DNA of 64,000 nucleotides from an uncultured Marinicella sp. GTDB lineage: Bacteria; Pseudomonadota; Gammaproteobacteria; Xanthomonadales; Marinicellaceae. Position numbers and translations under genes: made by a program. The notes under the pieces were generated by a model. The model had not been told where the DNA came from. It searched no databases and saw nothing but the letters and a program-made list of their open reading frames with translations. Positions 16,745 to 25,651 of this stretch are shown piece after piece; positions within the stretch are counted from its first letter, which is position 1; each line of letters opens with the position of its first letter. The stretch lies in the NCBI GenBank assembly GCA_947502595.1, contig CANNAM010000011.1, forward strand, positions 1 through 64,000, read 5' to 3'.

Positions 16745-16834
16745 GGTTACTCACTCAGAATTCAGAGTCAATAATCATACCAGATACGCCGTTTTAATTG
16801 TTTTGTGTGTCACATGTATTTCACGGCATTACAC

Positions 16835-16840
16835 TATAAT
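16835..16840 (+). promoter_or_regulatory. Perfect -10 box (TATAAT) 7 bp before the lipocalin ATG
   Basis: TATAAT ends seven bases before the ATG, which would place the transcription start at or next to the A of the start codon. No -35 TTGACA-like hexamer and no Shine-Dalgarno are visible. This suggests a leaderless mRNA, provided the box is used. Confidence 0.4.
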
Positions 16841-16847
16841 TACAGCC

Positions 16848-17372
16848 ATGAAAAATATAATTATGACCAGTTTGGCACTCATATTATCCGCATGTTCGGG
16901 TAAACAATACCCTAAAAATATCGAGCCTGTAAAAGATTTTGATGTCAATAAGTACCTGGGAACTTGGTATGAGATTGCTCGCCTTGATCATCGTTTTGAG
17001 CGTGGCTTACAGCAAGTATCAGCGACTTATTCTATGCGAGATGATGGTGGCATTAAAGTGTTGAACAAAGGTTTTGACTCGAAGAAACAACAATGGAATG
17101 AATCTATTGGTAAGGCTTACTTCGTGCAGCAAGCTGATATTGGTCACTTGAAAGTTTCTTTCTTTGGCCCATTCTACGGCACTTATGCGGTGTTTGATTT
17201 AGATGACCAATATCAATATGCATTCATAGCAGGTAATAATTATGATTACCTGTGGTTATTGTCCAGGACCCCTGAAATTTCAAGCCAACTGCGCAGTGAG
17301 TTCATTGAGCTGGTGGCATCCAAGGGGTATCAAGTAAATGATTTAATTTGGGTTGATCAATCAGCTAAATAG
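16848..17372 (+). CDS. blc: Outer-membrane lipocalin (Blc-like lipoprotein)
   Basis: A 174-residue bacterial lipocalin thought to bind lysophospholipids or fatty acids at the outer membrane. Lipobox LSAC with Cys16; the lipocalin GxW motif in YLGTWYEIARLDHRFERG (38-40); and the downstream strands YGTYAVFDL and YDYLWLLSRTP match Blc. The frame is open for 52 codons upstream, but those residues are unrelated and the lipoprotein signal fixes the ATG at 16848. Its 3' end overlaps the convergent SIMPL gene by 16 bp. Confidence 0.92.
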   Translation: MKNIIMTSLALILSACSGKQYPKNIEPVKDFDVNKYLGTWYEIARLDHRFERGLQQVSATYSMRDDGGIKVLNKGFDSKKQQWNESIGKAYFVQQADIGHLKVSFFGPFYGTYAVFDLDDQYQYAFIAGNNYDYLWLLSRTPEISSQLRSEFIELVASKGYQVNDLIWVDQSAK

Positions 17373-18076
17373 TATTCGACTGTTGAGACCACGCGAATTT
17401 TTTTTATGTGTGGATTGTTTTGGTCGCGGTCGCTGATGCTGAATTGGCCTTGTCTGGCTTGTTTGATTTTGCCCAATCGGCTGCTTGAATCTGCAGCAAA
17501 TTTCATCGCCACTTCGCGGGCATTTTGGGTGGCTTCTTCAATCATCTCAGGCTTGATGTCATTCAAACGAGTGAATAAATATTCCGTGCGATTTTCATAA
17601 TTATCACCTTTAATGACTATGCCTTGTTTGCCTAACTCAGACAACTGGGTCATGGCTTGGCGAACCAACTCAATTTGTTCTGAATAAACGGTCACTGTCT
17701 GGCTACCGACAAAACGAAACGCTGAATTTCGCCCATCGCCATAATCCTGTGCTGATTTATCCGTGATAGCCGGAGGTGCAAAGCTGATGGCTGAATTAGG
17801 TATCGATTTGGCGGTTAAGAAGGCACTGATCAGTTGGTTGTTTTTTTCTATGGTTGCATACAGAGATGACAACTCATTGTCTGCCAATGAGTAAGCAATT
17901 GGCCAAATCACTACATCAGCTGCCAACTCTTTTTCAGACAAGCCTTTGACCGTAACACTGCGATCCATTTGTTTGTATTGAATGATGGCTTGCGACAATA
18001 AATAACCTACAGCGGCCAAGCCCAGAAATATAAAGATGCCAAGAAAAAAGAAATGTTGTCTGGGTTGGTTCATCAT
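17357..18076 (-). CDS. SIMPL-domain (DUF541) protein
   Basis: About 239 residues: one N-terminal membrane segment (HFFFLGIFIFLGLAAVGYLL), then a periplasmic SIMPL domain with VTVKGLSEKELAADVVIW near its start and the typical ARxVAxxFAxxxxxxLGKI region near its end (NAREVAMKFAADSSSRLGKI). SIMPL proteins are linked to oxidative-stress or membrane-associated functions, but their biochemistry is not established. Starts at 18076 (MMNQ) or 18073; nine further in-frame residues to 18103 are less likely. Convergent with the lipocalin gene. Confidence 0.85.
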   Translation of the reverse strand: MMNQPRQHFFFLGIFIFLGLAAVGYLLSQAIIQYKQMDRSVTVKGLSEKELAADVVIWPIAYSLADNELSSLYATIEKNNQLISAFLTAKSIPNSAISFAPPAITDKSAQDYGDGRNSAFRFVGSQTVTVYSEQIELVRQAMTQLSELGKQGIVIKGDNYENRTEYLFTRLNDIKPEMIEEATQNAREVAMKFAADSSSRLGKIKQARQGQFSISDRDQNNPHIKKIRVVSTVEYYLAD

Positions 18077-18264
18077 AAATGTGCTACAAACTTTAAGGAA
18101 CAAGGATTATATCTAAGTTGAGATAAAAATACTGTTAATCGCAAAACTTCGGTAATTACAAAATGCAAGGATGATTGCATGTTTCAGTATTATTCAGACT
18201 GTTTTCAGGATTTTCAGACTTCAGTATTGCTTAATGGATGCAATTATTTGAGCGAGGAAATTTA

Positions 18265-19983
18265 ATGAAAATAGTTAATTCAAAAGTTATGGGCTGGATC
18301 ATGGCAGGTCTGGGAATGTTCAGTCAAGCACCTGCATTCGTTACAGTGGGACAAGGACTTGATTGTGATTATGATAATTTATTGGATGCTTACCTGAGTG
18401 CTGATCCATTTGTTCGTGTCACGACAGAGGCGACATTCAGTGACAGCTTTATCATCAGTAAAGCCAAGTGGTTCACAGGCGGTTATGACAACTGTGCAGA
18501 TGCTGAAAACAGTGTATTAGGTGAGCACAAAAGTAAATGGCGCAGATTCAGTGATGGTACCGTGGTTAACATCAATGCCAATCAAGCAGCACCTTCCGCA
18601 GTGGTGCTAGATAACTTTGAAATATTTGGTGGTGAGAACACCATCAATGACCAACCTGGTGGGGTTTCTATCGCTGGCAACAGCAATGTAATCATCAGTA
18701 ACAGTGATTTGTATGACAACCAGGGTGAATTGGGTGGTGGCATTAAAATTTTGGGTGCACAAGCCAGTCTGATTTTAAGTCATACCATAGTTCGAGACAA
18801 TGCTGCCAGCTCACATGGTGGTGGGGTTTATTGTGAAGACCAAGCAACAGTCAATATAGTTGGTAATTCGGCTATCAAAAGTAACTCCGCCTTTGCTTCA
18901 GGTGGTGGGATTTATGCTGAAACTGCTTGTGAATTGGTCAGTAAAAGTGGTGATACAGCGCCTGCGCTGCAAGTGCAGTATGGCATCATTGCCAACGAAG
19001 CTTGGCAGGGCGGTGGGGTTTATTTACGTTCTGGCGCCACCTTGGATTTAACTGGTAACAATGACCATCCAGCCTCAGTGGTGTTTAATAACAGTTTAAC
19101 CAATGCCGACGAAGGTGGTGGTGGTTTGTATTTAACGGGACTTGGTACTCGACTGCAGGCTGAAAATGCGCGCATTGAATTAAATATAGCTAAATATTTA
19201 GGTGGTGGTTTAGGTGTTTATAACCAAGCGGTGGTAATCATGAATCGTGCAGACGAGCCCTGTTGGGACAACAGTCAATGTTCGGTGTTGGCCAACAATA
19301 TAGTTACTGGCGTGAGCGGCGGTGGCGGGGCCATGGATATTTTCAGTGCAGCAACAGTCAACGTATCACAAACACATATATTTGGTAATAGAGCCAATTC
19401 ATCGGCTATTTTTAATGTAGTTAAAGCCAGTTATCTACGCTTGGAAGGCAATTTAATTACCGATAATATGCATTGGAGCGATTCAACAGAAACTAACTTG
19501 TTTAATTTAAGTGGTTCGTCAGGCAATGGCGGTAACATTGATTTTTTTTACAACACCTTAGTTGATAACCAAGCGAATCATGTATTTGAACATGGTGCAA
19601 CAGCAGAAAATACCTTGAATGTGTTTAACTCAATCATCAATCACCAAGGCTTAACTTTAGAAGAAAATGGCAGCATCAATAATCTTAATGATTTTTATTG
19701 TGGGTTTTTGACAGAGCGAGACTCAATAACCGGTTATGTTGGTTCCATGATATTGACCAGTCCAGGCTTTGTAGATGCGGCCAATGGTGATTATCAGCTC
19801 AGTGCTGATTCAGATGCCATTGATCTTTGTGATGAAAGTCAGTTTACTGGTTCAATCTATAAGGACTTGAATGGTCAGGCACGAGGTTATGATGACCCTA
19901 ATGTGAATAATTTTATTGGGCCTTATGATGCCGGTGCTTATGAGTTGAATAACGATTTGATCTTCAAAAATTCATTTGAGTAA
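18265..19983 (+). CDS. Secreted right-handed parallel beta-helix protein with GFE-type tail
   Basis: A 572-residue exported protein: signal peptide (to about residue 22), then a long pectate-lyase/Pmp-like beta helix with repeated GGGI/GGGV turns and N-ladders (GELGGGIKI, SHGGGVYC, ASGGGIYA, EGGGGLYL). The tail is NDLIFKNSFE, a variant of the shared tag. The ATG at 18265 has AGGAAA eight bases upstream; nine more in-frame codons to 18238 are less likely. The stop overlaps the next ATG (TAATG), implying coupling to the paralogous gene that follows. Probably an adhesin or polysaccharide-binding protein. Confidence 0.82.
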   Translation: MKIVNSKVMGWIMAGLGMFSQAPAFVTVGQGLDCDYDNLLDAYLSADPFVRVTTEATFSDSFIISKAKWFTGGYDNCADAENSVLGEHKSKWRRFSDGTVVNINANQAAPSAVVLDNFEIFGGENTINDQPGGVSIAGNSNVIISNSDLYDNQGELGGGIKILGAQASLILSHTIVRDNAASSHGGGVYCEDQATVNIVGNSAIKSNSAFASGGGIYAETACELVSKSGDTAPALQVQYGIIANEAWQGGGVYLRSGATLDLTGNNDHPASVVFNNSLTNADEGGGGLYLTGLGTRLQAENARIELNIAKYLGGGLGVYNQAVVIMNRADEPCWDNSQCSVLANNIVTGVSGGGGAMDIFSAATVNVSQTHIFGNRANSSAIFNVVKASYLRLEGNLITDNMHWSDSTETNLFNLSGSSGNGGNIDFFYNTLVDNQANHVFEHGATAENTLNVFNSIINHQGLTLEENGSINNLNDFYCGFLTERDSITGYVGSMILTSPGFVDAANGDYQLSADSDAIDLCDESQFTGSIYKDLNGQARGYDDPNVNNFIGPYDAGAYELNNDLIFKNSFE

Positions 19984-20780
19984 TGTTGCAGTTGTTCGGC
20001 TTATGGTTTTGGGTTTTGAGTCAGCTTAATGCCCATGAAGCGACAGTTGGGCTAGGTGCCAACTGTCGCTATCATCCGAATGAATTGCCACAGGCGTTGG
20101 TAGATAATAGTAAAGTTTTTCTTACCAATGAATTCACCATCACAGGATTGCGGATTGAAAATGCAGGGGTGCACTTAATCGGTGGATATGCCAGTTGTAC
20201 CGATGTTCAGCGTGGCATCAAAAGTAAATATAAAACCAAAGTCACCGGGGGCCATGAAACCGTGGCATTACATGTAAACACCAAAAGCAATGACTCAGTT
20301 GTGCTTGAAAATTTTGACATATCTGCTGGTCAATCTTTACAGGCTGGCGGCATTGAGGTAGTTAATGTAAACAATTTTAGATTGGCCAATAGTTGGGTGC
20401 ACGGAAATGTCTCCAAAGGTTCAGGAGGTGGAATACATTTCAGTGGCAATGGCACGAAAGTGGAAATCCTTGATTCAAAAATTTATAACAATTACGCGGG
20501 CGAAACAGGTGGTGGCATAGCCATTTCTGGGCACTATAACTTGATTGAGTTTCAAGATTCACTGGTGTTTGACAACCAAGCAGGTTCTGCAGCTGGTGGT
20601 CTCATATGCCAGCACCACAACCAAATAAAAGTGGTACTCAACCAGCTTGAAACCGCTAGCTGGGCTGCAGCAAACAGTGCACCTTTGGCACCTGATATTT
20701 ACCGCGATTTACAGTGTCAAGTGCAGCTGGTAGCTGGTGTTCCGCTGGGTTTTAACCATTCATTTTGGTTGCTTAAGTAG
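19983..20780 (+). CDS. Secreted beta-helix protein, shorter paralogue of the preceding gene
   Basis: 265 residues with a signal peptide (MLQLFGLWFWVLSQLNA). It shares the architecture of the upstream protein: an opening VGLGANCRY against VGQGLDCDY, a GGY-x2-C motif, VVLENFDISAG against VVLDNFEIFGG, and GGGI turns. It lacks the second half of the helix and the GFE-type tail. The start overlaps the upstream stop as TAATG. Its 3' end overlaps the convergent regulator gene by 8 bp, which may mark where it was shortened. Confidence 0.75.
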   Translation: MLQLFGLWFWVLSQLNAHEATVGLGANCRYHPNELPQALVDNSKVFLTNEFTITGLRIENAGVHLIGGYASCTDVQRGIKSKYKTKVTGGHETVALHVNTKSNDSVVLENFDISAGQSLQAGGIEVVNVNNFRLANSWVHGNVSKGSGGGIHFSGNGTKVEILDSKIYNNYAGETGGGIAISGHYNLIEFQDSLVFDNQAGSAAGGLICQHHNQIKVVLNQLETASWAAANSAPLAPDIYRDLQCQVQLVAGVPLGFNHSFWLLK

Positions 20781-22647
20781 CTTCCCTGGTTTCAACTTTG
20801 TGTTGTTCAATCAATGTGAGCACCTGTGTTTTTAGCGCAGCGAAGATGGCTACATTAATGGCGTTATTAGCAGCCAAATCAGCTTTTTGTTGTTGTACTG
20901 CAGCCAATTGTTGTTGCAGCGAATTGATTGTTGTTATGTCATCTTGAGGCCAATGTGCGAGCTTAAATTCCAACCAAGTCTGCTGCTCAGCAGGCCATTG
21001 GCTTTGCATGCTTTGTTCAACAGCAGCCGTCCATTTCGTGCTCATTTTAGCGTTTTCTAAAGCCGTAAAACTGATGGCCAGTGTCAGGTGTGCAAGGTTA
21101 ATTTCACGGGGACTGATTTGGGTTTCTTTTAGGGTTTGGTTGGCAAACTCAATGGCTTTGAGGTGGTTGTTGTTTTGGGCATACGCCAAGCCTAAAAATG
21201 CCATCATCAATGGTTTTTTGTAGCTGAAGTTCTTTTTGGTTGAAATCTGCCATGCTGATTCGAGTTCTGTTAATGCCGCAGACCACTGGTCTTGGTAGGC
21301 CAAGTGCATGCCTTGGTACAGGTCTATTATGGCGGCGCCATTTTTTATTCGCAAACTGGTGGCAAAGTCATCAGTAAGCTGAAGCAGCTCGTTGAGCGAA
21401 TCATATTGATGGGTTTCTAACAACAGAAAGTTTAAATTCATCAGTTTAGGGCTGAGGTTCTTGTGGCTGTTGCTTTCTAACTGGTATTTCAAAGCCTGTT
21501 CTAGCATTTTAAGGGCCCGAGTGATGTCGCCTTGTTGCACGGCGATTTGGCTCAAAAAACTGTATGAGTTGGCTATGTGTTGTCCGTTGCCTGAAGTTAG
21601 GCTGAGTGCCAATCCTTGTTCTGCTAAGGTTAGGGCTTGGTCGGTATCATTGATGATCAGGTAGGTGGCTGCTAAGTTATTTATGGCAATCATTTCACCA
21701 ACAGGGTCCTTGACCTGTTGGGCACGGGTTATTGATTGTTGGTAGGTTTTGATGGACTCATTTATCGCCCCTGATTTTTTTTGTAAGTAGGCCAATTCCA
21801 AATAGGCATCTATTTCTGCGGTATGGTCTTCAGCGGTATTGAACAGGGTTATGGCTTGTTGAATATGCTGTAATTGTTTTTCGGGGTTATCAATATAATC
21901 ATAAAGTCTGCTGGTTAACAGGTGCGCTTGGCCCATGCCTGCTGGGTCTTGTACTTGGGTATAATATTTTAAGGATTCAGTCAATGACACCAGACTTTCA
22001 TCAATCTGCTGCAGGTGTTTCTCGGCTTGGCCTTTTTGTTGGTACAAATAAGCCAGGTCTGCAGTTGAATAGGCGTTCTTGGGATTGGCCAATAAATTAT
22101 CGATGTGTTCCAGGCCATCTTGCCAATTGTTTTTAGCCAGTTTAACAATGTCTGACTTTTGTTCTGCATTGAGTTTATCCGTTCGCTGAAAAGGGCTTTG
22201 CCACAAAAAATAAACCAGTACGGCAATGATCGCTACAGCGATGATGGTGATGGTAAACCAAGGCTTGGCTGGTTTAACCTCAGTGCTGCTTTCTTCAGGC
22301 TCAGGCGTGGATTGAACTTTGTGTTCAGCATTTTCAGGGTATTCGGACACTGGGTATTTCAAACGATACCCCTTGCCGTATATATTTTCAATGCTGTCAT
22401 CGGGTAAGCCAGCCTGTACCAATAAATGACGCAGGGTTTGAATTTGTTTGAAAATCGACGCATCGCTGACAATAACCCCCAGCCAAACCCGCTCTAACAA
22501 CTCATCCTTGCTGATGATGGTGTTGTTGGACTGCAGGAACAACAGCAATGTATTTTGAGTTTTGTCGTTGAGCTCAATGACTTGGTTGTCAAAGGTAAAC
22601 TGATTTTGCTGAACAGTCAGTATTTGCTGTTTAAGTTTGAATTTCAT
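20773..22647 (-). CDS. ToxR/CadC-type membrane transcriptional regulator with periplasmic TPRs
   Basis: A 624-residue regulator: an N-terminal OmpR-type winged helix (about 1-98; ISKDELLERVWLGVIVSDASIFKQI..., with the wing NIYGKGYRLKYPV), an acidic linker, one membrane segment (131-149), and a long periplasmic TPR array (about 160-600). This is the CadC/ToxR layout, in which the outer domain senses and the cytoplasmic domain binds DNA without a phosphorelay. The target is unknown; the convergent beta-helix genes are neighbours but not necessarily targets. Confidence 0.85.
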   Translation of the reverse strand: MKFKLKQQILTVQQNQFTFDNQVIELNDKTQNTLLLFLQSNNTIISKDELLERVWLGVIVSDASIFKQIQTLRHLLVQAGLPDDSIENIYGKGYRLKYPVSEYPENAEHKVQSTPEPEESSTEVKPAKPWFTITIIAVAIIAVLVYFLWQSPFQRTDKLNAEQKSDIVKLAKNNWQDGLEHIDNLLANPKNAYSTADLAYLYQQKGQAEKHLQQIDESLVSLTESLKYYTQVQDPAGMGQAHLLTSRLYDYIDNPEKQLQHIQQAITLFNTAEDHTAEIDAYLELAYLQKKSGAINESIKTYQQSITRAQQVKDPVGEMIAINNLAATYLIINDTDQALTLAEQGLALSLTSGNGQHIANSYSFLSQIAVQQGDITRALKMLEQALKYQLESNSHKNLSPKLMNLNFLLLETHQYDSLNELLQLTDDFATSLRIKNGAAIIDLYQGMHLAYQDQWSAALTELESAWQISTKKNFSYKKPLMMAFLGLAYAQNNNHLKAIEFANQTLKETQISPREINLAHLTLAISFTALENAKMSTKWTAAVEQSMQSQWPAEQQTWLEFKLAHWPQDDITTINSLQQQLAAVQQQKADLAANNAINVAIFAALKTQVLTLIEQHKVETREAT

Positions 22648-22694
22648 GCAGTCATTTTAAACCCAGTTGAGTTGATTTAAAAAGAGCGGATTGC

Positions 22695-24671
22695 TTACTT
22701 TTGTATGGCAGCTTGTATTTTGCTCAATGTGAGCTTCAGATGTTGGATGGTTTGCTGTTGGTTTTTATGCCCCTTGTTGTACCGTGCATTGAGGTATACC
22801 TGCAGGAAATGATCGATGTGCGTGCTGGCCTGAGGATAGGCCAGGCTCAATTGTGCCGCAAACTTTTCAATGCCTTGATGATGTGTTGCATACAATTCGG
22901 GTTGTGATTTAACTGTGCGTGCCAATTGTAAATACAGTTTTTGCAGTGCCGTGAATTTTCTGCGTTTTAACCACCACAAAGGCAGTAAACTGATTAAGGC
23001 GGTGGTGAATAATATGCCCAGCATCATCAAGGCCAAGGATTTACCATCGCGGTGTTCAATGCCTATGGCACGAAACAAAGCCTGTTGTTTACTGACGTTG
23101 AAATTTCGCACCCACTGATTCCATTGGTAGCGGTATTTATCCATTGATTCCCTGCTGTTTTTCAACCATTCAAAATCAAAAAAATTGCGCTTGGAGTCCA
23201 TGATTTCTCGGGCCCCACTTTCAACCCGTTCAGGAGCCACCATGGCAGTGGGGTCTACCCGCAACCAATAGCCAGGTTGGTTGACTTGGGTGATGTAGAC
23301 TTCGGCCCAGGCATGGGCATCAGATTGTTTAACCAATAAATATTCACCATTATCCACCCCGCCTTGATAACCCGTAACCACGCGAGCAGGGATGCCGGCC
23401 ATGCGCATCATGATCACGAAAGAGGATGCATAATGCTCACAAAAGCCACGTTTAGAATCAAATAAGAACTGATCTATCACCTGTCCAGACAACGGTGGTG
23501 GGGTGAACGAATAATAGAATTCACTCTGATTGAACCACTGCAAGGCGCGGTTAACTATTTGTAAATCGTTGGCAGCTGCTTGTCGCCAGCTTTGCATCAT
23601 GGTTAAAGTTTTTAAATTTTGTTGAACAGGGTAATCCAACAATAAAGTCTTATCAAAATCTGACAAAGGTTGGTAAAAGCGGTTGAGCAACAAAGATTTT
23701 AACTGATAGTGTCTGAGTTGGTTGACCGCAGTTTCAGTGTACAGTATTGAGTCGGGAAGTAAGTGGGTTTTCTCAGGTGCATCAACCACATAATCTAAGC
23801 CAAACAGGTAGTGTTGGCCGGTGCTTTCTAATTCTACTTCATACTCAACTTCAGTTTCAGATGAGTATTGTTTGATGTTATTTCTGGCGTATTTGTGTTT
23901 TTTTCTACTCCAGGTCAAACCATCAAAATGCCACAACACAGGACCGCGCCAATACAAATGGTTGTTGGCTGGTTTAACCCCATCTTTAAAAGTCACTCGG
24001 AATGCGGGTGAGTCATCCATAAACAATTCAACGATGGAACCTGGGCTCATGGTGTCGCTGAGACCGGTTTTGCCTTCACCAAAAATATCCGGAGAACCCC
24101 AAATTGGCGCGCCCAAGCGAGGGAACACCAAGAAAAACAACACGGCAAAAGGGATGGCCAATGCCAGTGAGGAAGCCGTTGATTTGATTTGTTTTTGGTC
24201 AAACCAGGTCAGGCTTTTTTCATGGTTTAAGACCGACAATGCATGGGTTGTAACAAAAGCAGAGCTGAGTAAATAAAATACCAGCAGCATGTCTTGTGAA
24301 TACAGAAAACGGGTCATGGTAACGAAATAGCACAGCATCACCACCAGCAATGCATCACGCATAGAATAAGTTTCCAGCAGCTTCAACACCGTCATGGTGA
24401 TGAGTATGGTGACACTGATTTCTCTGGATAAGCCAAATCCTTGGCTGTATATGATCAGCAGCAACGCCATGATTGCAATCAGCATCAGCAGTAAATTATA
24501 GGCCTTTTTAACTTGGTTTAATTGGGCATAAAATCGGTAAGCAACCACTGTCATGGTCATCGGTAAAAACCACATGGGTAACCGATACAATTGCGGCAGC
24601 ACGGCCAAGAGCACTGCAAAAGTGATCCAAAACAATTGTTTTAAGCTCAATTGTGATTTTATCCTGGCGAT
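22695..24671 (-). CDS. tgpA: TgpA-family membrane transglutaminase (DUF3488/transglutaminase/DUF4129)
   Basis: Inner-membrane protein with about six N-terminal membrane helices, a periplasmic transglutaminase-like domain and a C-terminal membrane helix with cytoplasmic tail. The catalytic triad is visible: Cys in RGFCEHYASSF, His in DAHAWAEVY, Asp in LRVDPTA. The start is a problem: the frame runs to an ATG at 24746, 88 bp inside the upstream gene. A strong GGAGGT (24677-24682) instead sits five bases before an ATC that gives a natural TgpA N-terminus (IARIKSQLSLKQLFW). Third gene of the moxR-DUF58-tgpA operon. Confidence 0.88.
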   Translation of the reverse strand: MARIKSQLSLKQLFWITFAVLLAVLPQLYRLPMWFLPMTMTVVAYRFYAQLNQVKKAYNLLLMLIAIMALLLIIYSQGFGLSREISVTILITMTVLKLLETYSMRDALLVVMLCYFVTMTRFLYSQDMLLVFYLLSSAFVTTHALSVLNHEKSLTWFDQKQIKSTASSLALAIPFAVLFFLVFPRLGAPIWGSPDIFGEGKTGLSDTMSPGSIVELFMDDSPAFRVTFKDGVKPANNHLYWRGPVLWHFDGLTWSRKKHKYARNNIKQYSSETEVEYEVELESTGQHYLFGLDYVVDAPEKTHLLPDSILYTETAVNQLRHYQLKSLLLNRFYQPLSDFDKTLLLDYPVQQNLKTLTMMQSWRQAAANDLQIVNRALQWFNQSEFYYSFTPPPLSGQVIDQFLFDSKRGFCEHYASSFVIMMRMAGIPARVVTGYQGGVDNGEYLLVKQSDAHAWAEVYITQVNQPGYWLRVDPTAMVAPERVESGAREIMDSKRNFFDFEWLKNSRESMDKYRYQWNQWVRNFNVSKQQALFRAIGIEHRDGKSLALMMLGILFTTALISLLPLWWLKRRKFTALQKLYLQLARTVKSQPELYATHHQGIEKFAAQLSLAYPQASTHIDHFLQVYLNARYNKGHKNQQQTIQHLKLTLSKIQAAIQK

Positions 24672-25651
24672 GTAGCACCTCCAGTTGTGTCGCGTATTGA
24701 AGTTGGTGATTCTGTGCTTTGGAATAAGGCCAAGGCTTTCAAGCAATGGTGTTTGTGGCGTTCACCCGTTGCCATGCCAGAATCAAAACCTGGCAGTATA
24801 ATTTGGTACTCAATCTGCTGCTGTTCGGCAGCCAATACCCAAGCAGTCATGCGAGACAGTTTGGCCTCTACACCATTCATTGACAGTTGAGTGTAGTCAA
24901 ATAACAAGTGTTTGCCCTGGGTTTGATTGAACTCTTTGACCCATGTTTGGTTGCTGCTTTGGGCGGTTTTTTTCCAAGCAATGTCGCGTATAGGATCGCC
25001 TTGGCGGTAGGTTCTGATACCGCTGAGTTCTTCGCCTTTGATGCGGACGCTTTGTTCACCCTCTGAACCGCCGTGGGTGGGAAAATCTGGGCAGGGCGAT
25101 TCTGGTTTGGGGTACACCAACACCGCCGCTTGTGGCAAACAATAGACCCACACTGTGAATAAGCCCAACGGATAACGGGTCAGTAGTTTGATGCGGTCAA
25201 CGGCTTGCATGCCACGTTGCAGGCTGGGCATCAGCAGCTTCAATTCACTCAGTTGCTGATCAATGTCACACACATCGGTACTGAATTGATTCTCACTGCG
25301 AATTTGCCATTTCACAGCATCTGCTGCCAGTTGAAGATGTAAGGTGATGTCCTCACCAAGCATCACGGGTTCGGCATTGATCTGTTCCAAACGTAACTGG
25401 CGCAAATTAAAAAATGTCTTGTGCAGTGCAACTTGAGCCAAACCAAACAACAAGAACACCAGCATCAAGCTCATGTTGTTGTTGAAGTTCAATCCAGCCA
25501 GCATCATCAAAAACCAAATCAGGGCGAAAAATAAGCCGGCTTTACTGGGCAGCACGTAAATGCGCCGCCAACCAAACACCACGGGCAGTGTTTCTCTGCC
25601 TCGGCGGTTTAAAAACTGATTCAGCTTGCGCTTAAATAATGACCGTATCAT
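24659..25651 (-). CDS. DUF58 (vWA-like) membrane-associated protein
   Basis: 330 residues with two N-terminal membrane helices (about 38-54 and 58-76) and a cytoplasmic vWA-like domain bearing the DUF58 signature GIRTYRQGDPIRDIAWKKTA. Its ATG lies 20 bp inside the end of the MoxR gene, so the two are translationally coupled. DUF58 proteins accompany MoxR ATPases and are thought to act as metal-binding partners or substrates. Part of the conserved moxR-DUF58-tgpA trio. Confidence 0.9.
   Translation of the reverse strand: MIRSLFKRKLNQFLNRRGRETLPVVFGWRRIYVLPSKAGLFFALIWFLMMLAGLNFNNNMSLMLVFLLFGLAQVALHKTFFNLRQLRLEQINAEPVMLGEDITLHLQLAADAVKWQIRSENQFSTDVCDIDQQLSELKLLMPSLQRGMQAVDRIKLLTRYPLGLFTVWVYCLPQAAVLVYPKPESPCPDFPTHGGSEGEQSVRIKGEELSGIRTYRQGDPIRDIAWKKTAQSSNQTWVKEFNQTQGKHLLFDYTQLSMNGVEAKLSRMTAWVLAAEQQQIEYQIILPGFDSGMATGERHKHHCLKALALFQSTESPTSIRDTTGGATSPG

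Noticed and set aside
16692-16847. Upstream extension of the lipocalin frame
   Set aside because: The residues overlap the divergent amidohydrolase gene and would bury the lipoprotein signal.
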